DNA from: Pseudomonas alliivorans | GTDB taxonomy: Bacteria; Pseudomonadota; Gammaproteobacteria; Pseudomonadales; Pseudomonadaceae | NCBI RefSeq assembly: GCF_017826695.1 | Contig: NZ_JAFFZW010000008.1 | Span: 202,936 to 266,935 of the forward strand | Direction: 5' to 3' | Length of the DNA stretch: 64,000 nt | In this document: one piece after another, positions 17,077-25,480 of the stretch | How the letters are laid out: the number at the start of each line of letters is the position of its first letter | Position numbering within the stretch: position 1 is the stretch's first letter | Position numbers and translations under genes: made by a program | Notes under the pieces: generated by a model | What the model saw: only the letters and a program-made list of their open reading frames with translations | What the model was told of the DNA's origin: nothing | Databases searched by the model: none

Positions 17077-18087
17077 ATGATGAACACTGATGCCTCCCAG
17101 GCTGACCCCTTTGCAGCACCCGACAGAGCCCTCATGGACGCGGCTCGTCAACAGATTCATACGCAGATTACGTCTTTGAAGCTCGACTTCCTGCCTGCCA
17201 TGAAAGAGAAGTTACCGCCTCTGAAAGCGACCCTAAATGCCGCTGATTCGCAATTTGTGGACAACCTGGCGACGATCACCGCACAGCTGAAAACCTTCAG
17301 CCATACGGCCATCGACCAGAAGCAACAGCAGATAGAAGCGGATCAGAGCCTGAGCGATGAGCAGAAGAACCAGGCACTCACGCTGCTGAATGCCCAGCGG
17401 GTTCGTCAGGCATTGGAGCTGAACAGGGTTTTGGCCAATGCCGCTCAGGCCATTGCACGCACCACCGACGAACTTCAGCAGATCAGGTTGCAACTCGTGG
17501 ACAGCAACCTGACAGAGACACTGCAAAGGCAACTCAACGGCTTCAATCAACAGGCTGCCGGACAGATAACCCAAATGGACACGGAGGCGGAAGACCGTCG
17601 TCTGCTGGATGAAACGGTCAAGACATTCGAGCAGCACAACCTGGCAGACGTATTCAAGGAAGCGTTGCCTACCACGGAAGAGCTGTCCGCAATCGCCATT
17701 CCCTCGCCGCACCTCATGGCGCTGCAACTCGGAATCGGTCGACTGCAGACGCTGCTTGGCAAACTCGGCAGCGCACTCAAATATTCCGACCTGATCGCCA
17801 AGCGTGACCAACTGCGCAACCGCTACAACAAACTGCTGGCAGAATCCCAGACCGCGCAAAAAGAGGTGAAGGCGATTACTCGAAAACTGGAAGAACTGGC
17901 GACATTGGCCAGCCTCGACAATAACAGGACGATTTGGGTTCAGCAGTCCAGAAAGCTCAGTGATTCGCTCTACCGCTTTCTGGAAAACGATTTATCGAAA
18001 GTCGAGGATACGGCACTCGTCAATCAGCAGGTCGATCAGCTCAGCGCTTACATGAAGTCCATCTACAGCGTTGATCGCAACGTCTGA
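17077..18087 (+). CDS. xaxB: alpha-xenorhabdolysin-family binary toxin subunit B (XaxB/YaxB-like)
   Basis: About 336 residues and almost entirely predicted alpha-helical coiled-coil. Long Gln-, Leu- and Lys-rich stretches (QIRLQLVDSN, ETLQRQLNGFNQQ) and a hydrophobic stretch near LMALQLGIGRLQTLLGKLGS fit the pore-forming B component. It is cotranscribed with the A subunit. AAGGA is only one base from the ATG at 17071 but seven from the ATG at 17077, so the latter is taken as start. The known family role is assembly with A into large heteromeric pores in host cell membranes. A strong terminator follows. Confidence 0.78.
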   Translation: MMNTDASQADPFAAPDRALMDAARQQIHTQITSLKLDFLPAMKEKLPPLKATLNAADSQFVDNLATITAQLKTFSHTAIDQKQQQIEADQSLSDEQKNQALTLLNAQRVRQALELNRVLANAAQAIARTTDELQQIRLQLVDSNLTETLQRQLNGFNQQAAGQITQMDTEAEDRRLLDETVKTFEQHNLADVFKEALPTTEELSAIAIPSPHLMALQLGIGRLQTLLGKLGSALKYSDLIAKRDQLRNRYNKLLAESQTAQKEVKAITRKLEELATLASLDNNRTIWVQQSRKLSDSLYRFLENDLSKVEDTALVNQQVDQLSAYMKSIYSVDRNV

Positions 18088-18106
18088 GTCGTGCTGAACG
18101 CCTGTG

Positions 18107-18142
18107 GGCAGGTAAACGTGTTCATCGTTACCTGCCTTTTTT
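18107..18142 (+). terminator. intrinsic terminator of the xaxAB operon
   Basis: GGCAGGTAA and TTACCTGCC form a 9-bp stem followed by TTTTTT. It ends at the stop codon of the convergent TPM gene, so it may act on both strands. Confidence 0.85.
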
Positions 18143-18759
18143 CAACCCAATACAACCAGCCGATTGGGCAGCTCATTCCTGCCGTGGGTCACCGGCACAT
18201 GATCGGCCAGCAACTCGCCGCAGGCATGAATGCAACCTAAAAACCCCTGCAGGGTCTGCCCGTTTCTGACCTGCTGGGTGAAAACATCGACCATCGCCTT
18301 CCAGGTATCGTCGTGCAGGCGGCTGGCAATGCCGTGATCAACCAGAATCTCGACGTAGCGCTCGGCTTCGCTGACGAAAACCAGAATGCCGGTTCCGTCG
18401 TGGGTCTTGTGCAGGTTCTGCTCCAGAAACTGACGCCGCGCCAGATTGCCCGCCCGCCAGCGGCGCACCGAAGCGGGCACCAGATGCGCGGTCACGCGCG
18501 GAATACGGCAGATCAGCGCAACCACAATGAACGTGGTCATCTGCGCCAGCATCAACTCATCGGCACTCAGCCATTGCAGGCAGTAATTGACGGTCCCTGG
18601 CAGCAAGAGCCCCAGCAGACCTCCCCAGATCAGCGGCATGTAGGCATAGTCGTCAGCGCGAGCGGCCAGCACCGTCACCAGTTCGGCATCGGTGCGCTGC
18701 TCGACGCGATCGATCGCCTCTGCCACTTGCCGCTGTTCTTCTCTGTTCAATAAAGCCAT
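18142..18759 (-). CDS. TPM-domain membrane protein
   Basis: The 205-residue protein begins with a short TPM-like strand (VEQRTDAELVTVLAARADDYAYMP). Two membrane helices follow (about 40-60 and 70-90). The rest of the TPM fold comes after them (TGILVFVSEAERYVEILVDHGIASRL). TPM proteins are usually encoded with LemA and a YgcG-like TPM protein; here only the YgcG-like partner is present, 28 bases upstream. The function is not established; roles in photosystem repair (plants) and membrane stress have been proposed for relatives. Confidence 0.78.
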   Translation of the reverse strand: MALLNREEQRQVAEAIDRVEQRTDAELVTVLAARADDYAYMPLIWGGLLGLLLPGTVNYCLQWLSADELMLAQMTTFIVVALICRIPRVTAHLVPASVRRWRAGNLARRQFLEQNLHKTHDGTGILVFVSEAERYVEILVDHGIASRLHDDTWKAMVDVFTQQVRNGQTLQGFLGCIHACGELLADHVPVTHGRNELPNRLVVLG

Positions 18760-18787
18760 GACTTTCTCATTTTCCCGAACCGGTCAT

Positions 18788-19501
18788 TTACCAATTGCCC
18801 GAGGCACCACCGCCATCGAATCGTCCGCCGCTACGGCGGGCAGATTGCTCACTGAGACAAAGACGCCCGACTGAGCGTCGAATACTGACGAATACGATCA
18901 GCAGTACAACAAGGGTCATAACAATCGCCGTCAGCCAGACCCTGAAGTCGCCTGTCGGCTCTTCATAAACCGCCAGCCGGGCCGCAGGTTCCGGATAATC
19001 CGGGACCTGACCACCCAATGCGGTGATCATCGCCTGAGCGCCGCGTTCGATGCCGGTGGCAAACCGACTGTCATTGAACTCGGGCGTGACCAGCATATTG
19101 ATGATGAGCGACGCCTGGGCATCGCTCAAACGGTCTTCAAGGCCGGAGCCGACCTCCATGAGCACCTTGCGCTTCTCACGGTCGACCACCAGCAGAGCGC
19201 TGTTGGCCTTGCCTCCGCGCCCCAGATCCCAGGCATCACCCAGTTGGGAACCGAACTCTTCGATCGTCGCGCCCTGCAGATCTGCCAGGGTGACGACGAC
19301 TATTCGCTCACCGGTGGTCTGTTCGTAGGCACGCAGCAGTTTTGCGAGACGCACGGTCGTCTGACTGTCGAGCATCTGTGCTGCATCCACAACACTGCCC
19401 GTCATGGGTGGAAAAACCAGTACGGGCTCCCCGGCCTGGGCACGAAATGCCACGCCCAGCGTCATTACCGCGTACAACATCATCTGTAACACACACTTCA
19501 A
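18788..19501 (-). CDS. YgcG-family TPM-domain protein, exported and membrane-anchored
   Basis: The 237-residue protein has an N-terminal signal peptide (cleavage near AFRAQAGEP). A TPM domain follows at about 25-165 (SVVDAAQMLDSQTTVRLAKL, LADLQGATIEEFGSQLGDAW, LMEVGSGLEDRLSDAQ). A transmembrane helix lies near 190-210 and a glycine-rich basic tail ends the protein. It would sit in the inner membrane with the TPM domain in the periplasm. It pairs with the second TPM gene downstream. The lemA gene that often precedes this pair is not in the 300 bases upstream. Confidence 0.8.
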   Translation of the reverse strand: MKCVLQMMLYAVMTLGVAFRAQAGEPVLVFPPMTGSVVDAAQMLDSQTTVRLAKLLRAYEQTTGERIVVVTLADLQGATIEEFGSQLGDAWDLGRGGKANSALLVVDREKRKVLMEVGSGLEDRLSDAQASLIINMLVTPEFNDSRFATGIERGAQAMITALGGQVPDYPEPAARLAVYEEPTGDFRVWLTAIVMTLVVLLIVFVSIRRSVGRLCLSEQSARRSGGRFDGGGASGNW

Positions 19502-19800
19502 ACCTGACCTCCGGTGCTTTTTGAATCCATTGAAACGACCGCCTTAGCCAAAACACAAGTTCCCCGGCATAATCCATCGCCGATGCCGAGCACAGGCCAA
19601 CCGTTGACCGAGCGAGGATGTGTACAAAAATCAATCAAACCGAAGATTTTCGTACACACCCTGGAAAGACCTCGCGCAACGAAGCGGGCAGCAACTATTC
19701 TTGCGCCCTGCTCGAACAATAACGCCAAAGGTCCATAACCCAAAAACTGGCTGTCGGATATTAAACGCGAGTTGTCCACAAAAGCCTTGAGAATTTATTG

Positions 19801-22125
19801 ATGAATAAGCTGTGTTTATTAGGTTTGCTGGTCGGTCTGGCCAGCCACTCCATGATCGCTCAAAGTGCTGCGGCTGTTGATGTTCCGGCCTCTTCCGCTG
19901 TTTCGGACAAGACCACACTTCAGGCAAAGAACGCGTTCATCAGCAAACTGATGAAACAAATGACCCTGGATGAAAAAATCGGTCAACTGCGCCTCATCAG
20001 CATCAGCGGTGAAATGCCGCAGCCCATGATTCTCAAGGAAATCGCTGCCGGACGCATCGGCGGCACGTTCAACTCCATTACACGCTCGGAAAACCGACCT
20101 TTACAGGAAGCGGCAGTCGCCAAGAGCCGTCTGAAGATTCCGATGTTTTTCGCGTATGACGTGGTCCACGGCCATCGCACGATTTTCCCGATCAGCCTCG
20201 GCATGGCCGCCAGTTGGGACATGGACGCCATTGCGCTGACCGGCCGTGTGTCGGCCAAAGAAGCCAGCGCCGACGGCCTGGACATGACCTTCGCCCCCAT
20301 GGTCGACATCTCTCGTGATCCACGCTGGGGTCGCAGCTCCGAAGGCTTCGGTGAAGACACCTATCTGGTCTCGCGCATTTCCGACGTCATGGTCCGGTCG
20401 TTTCAGGGCAAGAACGTTGCCGCGAACGACAGCATCATGGCCGCCGTCAAGCACTTCGCCCTGTACGGCGCGGTGGAAGGCGGACGCGATTACAACACCG
20501 TGGACATGAGCATGACGCGCATGCACAACGACTACCTGCCGCCGTATCGCGCCGGTGTAGACGCGGGCGCCGGCGGCATCATGGTCGCCCTGAACTCGAT
20601 CAACGGGATTCCGGCCACCTCCAATACCTGGCTGATGCAGGACCTGCTGCGCAAGGACTGGGGCTTCAAGGGCGTCACGATCAGTGACCACGGTGCGATC
20701 AAGGAGCTGATCGAACACGGCGTGGCCAAGGATTACCGTGAGGCGGCCAAGCTGGCGATCAAGGCCGGTGTCGACCTGAGCATGAACGACGTGGCCTACG
20801 GCGAGCAGTTGCCAGGTCTGGTCAAGGACGGCGAGGTTTCCATGAAGGAGATCGACAACGCCGTGCGTGAAGTGCTGGGCGCCAAATACGACATGGGCCT
20901 GTTTGCAGCGCCGTACGGCCGCATTGGTGTAGCCGCCGATGATCCGGCTGACACCTACTCCGATGATCGCCTGCACCGTGCCGAAGCCCGCGACGTCGCG
21001 CGCAAGACACTGGTACTGCTGAAAAACCAGAACGACACCCTGCCGCTGAAGAAGCAAGGCACCATCGCCGTGATCGGCGGCCTGGCGCAGAGCCATCTCG
21101 ACATGCTGGGCAGCTGGTCGGCTGCCGGTCGTCCCAACCAGTCGGTGACGGTGTATGAAGGTCTGCAGAATGCTGTGGGCGACAAGGCCAAACTGGTCTA
21201 TGCCCGTGGCGCGAACGTCAGTGACAACGAACACATCCTCAACTACCTGAACTTCATCGAAAAGGAAGTGGAAATCGATCCACGTCCGGCTCAGGAAATG
21301 ATCGACGAAGCCGTCAAGGTGGCCGAGCAGTCCGACGTGATCGTGGCCGTGGTCGGCGAGTCTCGCGGCATGTCCCACGAATCGGCAAGTCGCAGCAGCC
21401 TGACCATTCCCGGCAAGCAACGCGACCTGATCAAGGCCCTCAAGGCCACGGGCAAACCGCTGGTTCTGGTGCTGATGAACGGCCGTCCGCTGGTGCTGGT
21501 CGACGAACAGGAACAGGCTGACGCCATGCTCGAAACCTGGTTCCCGGGTACTGAGGGCGGTAACGCGGTGGCTGACGTGCTGTTCGGCGATTACAACCCG
21601 TCGGGCAAGCTGGCCATGTCGTTCCCGCGCTCGATCGGTCAACTGCCGGTCTATTACGCACACCTCAACACCGGCCGTCCATACCATGAAGGCAAGCCGG
21701 GCAATTACACCTCGCACTACTTCGAAGAGCCGAACGGCCCGCTGTTCCCGTTCGGTTACGGCCTGAGCTACACGCAGTTCGACGTTTCAGACATCAAGCT
21801 GTCGGACGCCAACATGGCGCGCAAAGGCAAACTCACCGCCAGCGTGACGGTCAAGAACACTGGCAAGGTTGCCGGTGCAACCATCGTTCAGCTGTACCTG
21901 CGTGACATTGCAGCCTCGATCAGCCGTCCGGTCAAAGAACTGAAAAACTTTGAAAAGGTCACCCTCGAGCCAGGCGAAGAGAAAGTCGTTACCTTCACGC
22001 TCAGCGAAAACGATCTCAAGTTCTACAACGCTCAGCTCAAGTACGCCGCCGAGCCCGGCGAGTTCAAGGTCATGATCGGTCTCGACTCCCAGACCGTGAA
22101 AGAGGCGATCTTCAATCTGTTGTAA
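19801..22125 (+). CDS. bglX: periplasmic beta-glucosidase, GH3 family
   Basis: The 774-residue protein has a signal peptide (cleavage near AQSAAA) and the three-part BglX architecture. It has a GH3 TIM-barrel with KHFALYG and the nucleophile D296 in VTISDHGAI, an alpha/beta sandwich, and a C-terminal fibronectin-like domain (TASVTVKNTGKVAGATIVQLYL). It hydrolyses terminal beta-glucosyl residues from oligosaccharides or plant glucosides in the periplasm. The codon before the ATG is TTG, so the longer frame is not used. The gene appears monocistronic; a hairpin around 22135-22172 follows. Confidence 0.93.
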   Translation: MNKLCLLGLLVGLASHSMIAQSAAAVDVPASSAVSDKTTLQAKNAFISKLMKQMTLDEKIGQLRLISISGEMPQPMILKEIAAGRIGGTFNSITRSENRPLQEAAVAKSRLKIPMFFAYDVVHGHRTIFPISLGMAASWDMDAIALTGRVSAKEASADGLDMTFAPMVDISRDPRWGRSSEGFGEDTYLVSRISDVMVRSFQGKNVAANDSIMAAVKHFALYGAVEGGRDYNTVDMSMTRMHNDYLPPYRAGVDAGAGGIMVALNSINGIPATSNTWLMQDLLRKDWGFKGVTISDHGAIKELIEHGVAKDYREAAKLAIKAGVDLSMNDVAYGEQLPGLVKDGEVSMKEIDNAVREVLGAKYDMGLFAAPYGRIGVAADDPADTYSDDRLHRAEARDVARKTLVLLKNQNDTLPLKKQGTIAVIGGLAQSHLDMLGSWSAAGRPNQSVTVYEGLQNAVGDKAKLVYARGANVSDNEHILNYLNFIEKEVEIDPRPAQEMIDEAVKVAEQSDVIVAVVGESRGMSHESASRSSLTIPGKQRDLIKALKATGKPLVLVLMNGRPLVLVDEQEQADAMLETWFPGTEGGNAVADVLFGDYNPSGKLAMSFPRSIGQLPVYYAHLNTGRPYHEGKPGNYTSHYFEEPNGPLFPFGYGLSYTQFDVSDIKLSDANMARKGKLTASVTVKNTGKVAGATIVQLYLRDIAASISRPVKELKNFEKVTLEPGEEKVVTFTLSENDLKFYNAQLKYAAEPGEFKVMIGLDSQTVKEAIFNLL

Positions 22126-22201
22126 GCATTGCTGACGGCACCTTCACGGGCAGATTGCTCATGAAGGTGCCCAGGCGATACGTTCAGGCAGCACAAGAAA
22201 C

Positions 22202-23959
22202 ATGACCTTCAAGCATCGCTACTGGCGTCTCTCCCTTTATGTGATGCTGATTCTGGCTGGCGCAGCCGTGTCGGCCGGACTGGCGATGCGTCAGGCGCAG
22301 CGCCATGCCCTTTCGGAAGACGCCATTCGCGCCAGTGGTCAACTGGCGTTGTACGCCAACACACTGCACACCCTGATCGAACGCTATCGCGCCCTTCCCT
22401 CGGTGCTGGCGCTGGATCCGGAAATCCGCACGGCACTGAGCGGTCCGGTCACCGAGGATGTGCAAAACCGGCTCAATCTGAAGCTGGAAAAAATCAATAC
22501 CGCTGCCCACTCATCGACCCTTGAGTTGCTGGACCGCCACGGTCTGGCTGTCGGCGCGAGCAACTGGCAGACACCCAACAGCTACGTCGGCCACAACTAC
22601 GGCTTTCGCCCCTACTTTCTGCAAACCCGAGCGCAAGGCACGGGGCGCTTCTATGCGGTCGGTGTGACCACCGGCATTCCCGGTTACTTTCTGTCCAGCG
22701 CCGTACTGGACGACGCGTCCGGGTTCATCGGTGCAATGGTGGTGAAACTGGAGTTTCCGACCCTTGAACAGGAGTGGGGCCAAGGCGATGACCTGTTGAT
22801 GGTGAGTGACGACAAGGGCATCGTCTTCATCGCCAACCAGCCCGGCTGGCGTTATCGGGAACTGGAACCCATCTCGGTCGAAAACCGCAGCGAACTGCTG
22901 CGCACACGGCAGTACGACAAGAAACCGCTGACACCTCTGCGCAGCCGAGTCATCGAGCACCTTGGGGAACACAGCCAACTGCGCCGCGTCGATGGCCCGG
23001 ATGGCACGGAAGACTACCTGTGGCAGTCATTGCCGCTGCCGGACGAAAACTGGACGTTGCACCTGCTGCGCAAACCGCCACTGGCCAACGAAGACATCCG
23101 CAACGCCGGAATCGCTGCCGCCGGCATCTGGCTGGCACTGGTGTTTCTGGGCCTGTTCCTTTACCAGCGCTGGCGTCTGGCCCGCTTGCGTGAGCGCAGC
23201 CGTGACGAACTTGAACGCCTGGTTCAGGAACGCACCCGCGATCTGCAGACCGCTCAGGATGGTCTGGTTCAGTCGGCCAAGCTGGCAGCGCTGGGCCAGA
23301 TGTCGGCAGCACTGGCGCATGAAATCAACCAGCCCCTCACGGCACAGCGCATGCAGCTGGCAACCGTGCGCCTGCTATTGGATCAAGGCCGCATCGAGGA
23401 AGCCTGCAAGGCACTGATACCGGTGGATCAGCAACTGACCCGTATGGCGGCATTGACCGGGCACCTCAAGACCTTCGCCCGCAAAAGCCCCGCCGGCCTG
23501 CGCGAACGGCTGGACCTGGCGACCGTGGTCGATCAGGCCTTGCTGTTGCTGGAACCGCGCCTGCACGAAGAGCATGTCGACTGCGTGTTGCAACTGTCAC
23601 GCCCGGCCTGGGTGCGCGGTGATGCGATCCGCCTTGAGCAGGTGTTGATCAACCTGTTGCGCAATGCATTGGACGCCATGCGCGGCAGAACACCTGCGCG
23701 CCTGGAAATTCGTATCGAGCCATCGGACGGTCAATGGCGCCTGAGCGTCGTGGACACGGGCGAAGGCATCGCGCCCGAAAATCTGACCAGCATTTTCGAT
23801 CCGTTCTTTACCACCAAACCGGTCGGCGACGGGCTGGGTCTCGGCCTGGCGGTGTCCTATGCAATCATCCATGAACTGGGCGGCCAATTGATCGCGGAAA
23901 ATCACGGCCACGGTGCGGTGTTCTGGTTCAGCCTGCCCAACGACTTTCTGGAGACCTGA
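22202..23959 (+). CDS. DctB/MifS-type sensor histidine kinase
   Basis: The 585-residue protein has one N-terminal membrane helix (about 10-28) and a large periplasmic PDC-type sensor region with the DctB signature NSYVGHNYGFRPYF. A second membrane helix lies near 300-320, followed by a HisKA domain with phospho-acceptor H373 (ALAHEINQPL) and a HATPase domain (VDTGEGIAPE, GDGLGLGLAVSYAI). It should sense an extracellular dicarboxylate and phosphorylate the response regulator encoded six bases downstream. Synteny with an alpha-ketoglutarate permease makes a MifS-like role the better guess than control of dctA. Confidence 0.88.
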   Translation: MTFKHRYWRLSLYVMLILAGAAVSAGLAMRQAQRHALSEDAIRASGQLALYANTLHTLIERYRALPSVLALDPEIRTALSGPVTEDVQNRLNLKLEKINTAAHSSTLELLDRHGLAVGASNWQTPNSYVGHNYGFRPYFLQTRAQGTGRFYAVGVTTGIPGYFLSSAVLDDASGFIGAMVVKLEFPTLEQEWGQGDDLLMVSDDKGIVFIANQPGWRYRELEPISVENRSELLRTRQYDKKPLTPLRSRVIEHLGEHSQLRRVDGPDGTEDYLWQSLPLPDENWTLHLLRKPPLANEDIRNAGIAAAGIWLALVFLGLFLYQRWRLARLRERSRDELERLVQERTRDLQTAQDGLVQSAKLAALGQMSAALAHEINQPLTAQRMQLATVRLLLDQGRIEEACKALIPVDQQLTRMAALTGHLKTFARKSPAGLRERLDLATVVDQALLLLEPRLHEEHVDCVLQLSRPAWVRGDAIRLEQVLINLLRNALDAMRGRTPARLEIRIEPSDGQWRLSVVDTGEGIAPENLTSIFDPFFTTKPVGDGLGLGLAVSYAIIHELGGQLIAENHGHGAVFWFSLPNDFLET

Positions 23960-23965
23960 CCCGGC

Positions 23966-25300
23966 ATGTTGAACTCGGTCATCGTGGTAGACGACGAAGC
24001 CCCCATTCGACAGGCCGTGGAACAGTGGCTGACCCTGTCGGGTTTCACTGTGCAGGTTTTCGCCCGGGCGGAAGAATGCCTGACCGAACTCCCGGAGCAT
24101 TTCCCCGGCGTGGTGCTCACTGACGTGCGCATGCCGGGCATCAGCGGGCTTGAACTGCTCGCACGTTTGCAGGTTATCGACAAGGATTTGCCAGTCATCC
24201 TGCTGACCGGTCATGGCGATGTACCGATGGCCGTCGAGGCGATGCGCGAAGGCGCCTACGACTTTCTGGAAAAGCCCTTCAGCCCCGAAACGCTGATCAG
24301 CAGCCTGCGCCGGGCCCTGGAAAAGCGTCAGCTGATTCTGGAAAACCGTCGTCTGCACGAGCAGGCCGATGCCCGCACCCGACTGGACGCCACGTTACTG
24401 GGCATGTCGCCCAGCCTTCAGACCTTGCGCCGCCATGTGCTGGAACTGTCGCAGTTGTCGGTCAATGTGATCATTCGCGGCGAAACCGGCAGCGGCAAGG
24501 AACTCGTAGCCCGCTGCCTGCACGACTTCGGCCCTCGCGCCAGCAAGCCTTTCGTGGCCCTCAACTGCGCCGCCATTCCTGAACACCTGTTCGAAGCCGA
24601 GCTGTTCGGTCATGAAAGCGGCGCGTTCACCGGCGCACAGGGCAAGCGCATCGGCCGCCTCGAATACGCTGACGGTGGCACGGTATTTCTCGACGAAATC
24701 GAAAGTATGCCCATGGCACAACAGGTCAAATTGCTGCGGGTACTGCAGGACAAGCGTCTGGAACGGCTGGGCTCCAATCAGAGCATCGACGTCGACCTGC
24801 GGATCATCGCGGCGACCAAGCCGGATCTGCTGGAAGAGGCACGCGCCGGACGCTTTCGCGAAGACCTCGCCTACCGGCTCAACGTGGCCGAACTGCGCCT
24901 GCCCGCGCTGCGTGAACGACGTGAAGACATTCCGCTGCTGTTCAACCACTTTGCCCGTGCGGCGGCGGCGCGCATGGGACGAGAAGCTCCGCTGGTCAGC
25001 GCAGCTCGCCTGAGCCAGCTACTCAGCCACGACTGGCCCGGCAATGTGCGCGAACTGGCCAATGCTGCCGAACGCCAGACCCTGGGTCTGACCCAGCCGG
25101 ACTCGGAGCCCTGCGCCGAATCGACCGGGCAATCGCTGAGCGCCCAGCAAGAGGCCTTCGAAGCCCAGTGTCTGCGCGCTGCGCTGAACAGACACAAGGG
25201 CGATATCAAAGCGGTGCTCCACGAATTGCAGCTGCCGCGCCGGACCCTCAACGAAAAAATGCAGCGTCACGGCCTCACGCGGGAAATGTTCCTGAGCTGA
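23966..25300 (+). CDS. sigma-54-dependent response regulator (DctD/MifR type)
   Basis: The 444-residue NtrC-family activator has a receiver domain with phosphorylation site D53 (LTDVRMPG). An AAA+ domain follows, with Walker A GETGSGKE at 172-179 and the sigma-54 contact loop GAFTGA at 219-224. A Fis-type C-terminal helix-turn-helix completes it (KAVLHELQLPRRTLNEKM). It is coupled to the sensor kinase. A plausible target is the alpha-ketoglutarate permease 2.8 kb downstream, which has a sigma-54 promoter and an upstream palindrome. The known Pseudomonas precedent is MifS/MifR acting with RpoN on alpha-ketoglutarate uptake. Confidence 0.9.
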   Translation: MLNSVIVVDDEAPIRQAVEQWLTLSGFTVQVFARAEECLTELPEHFPGVVLTDVRMPGISGLELLARLQVIDKDLPVILLTGHGDVPMAVEAMREGAYDFLEKPFSPETLISSLRRALEKRQLILENRRLHEQADARTRLDATLLGMSPSLQTLRRHVLELSQLSVNVIIRGETGSGKELVARCLHDFGPRASKPFVALNCAAIPEHLFEAELFGHESGAFTGAQGKRIGRLEYADGGTVFLDEIESMPMAQQVKLLRVLQDKRLERLGSNQSIDVDLRIIAATKPDLLEEARAGRFREDLAYRLNVAELRLPALRERREDIPLLFNHFARAAAARMGREAPLVSAARLSQLLSHDWPGNVRELANAAERQTLGLTQPDSEPCAESTGQSLSAQQEAFEAQCLRAALNRHKGDIKAVLHELQLPRRTLNEKMQRHGLTREMFLS

Positions 25301-25480
25301 AGACGACGTATCGGAAATACTTGCCTGGATAGAAGCGAACATTTTCAGATGCGCCGGGTCTGCATACTGTCACGTCACCTTTGGTCGTGATGGCTGGATA
25401 GTTACAAGGCACAATGACATCATTCCGACCTTGATACTTCAGCCAACCTCAGCAGTCCGAAACATGGGGCATTTTCTACC

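Noticed and set aside
20101..21717. 538-codon open frame antisense to bglX
   Set aside because: The opposite strand encodes a complete GH3 enzyme; the antisense product is His/Val/Arg-rich with no recognisable domain.
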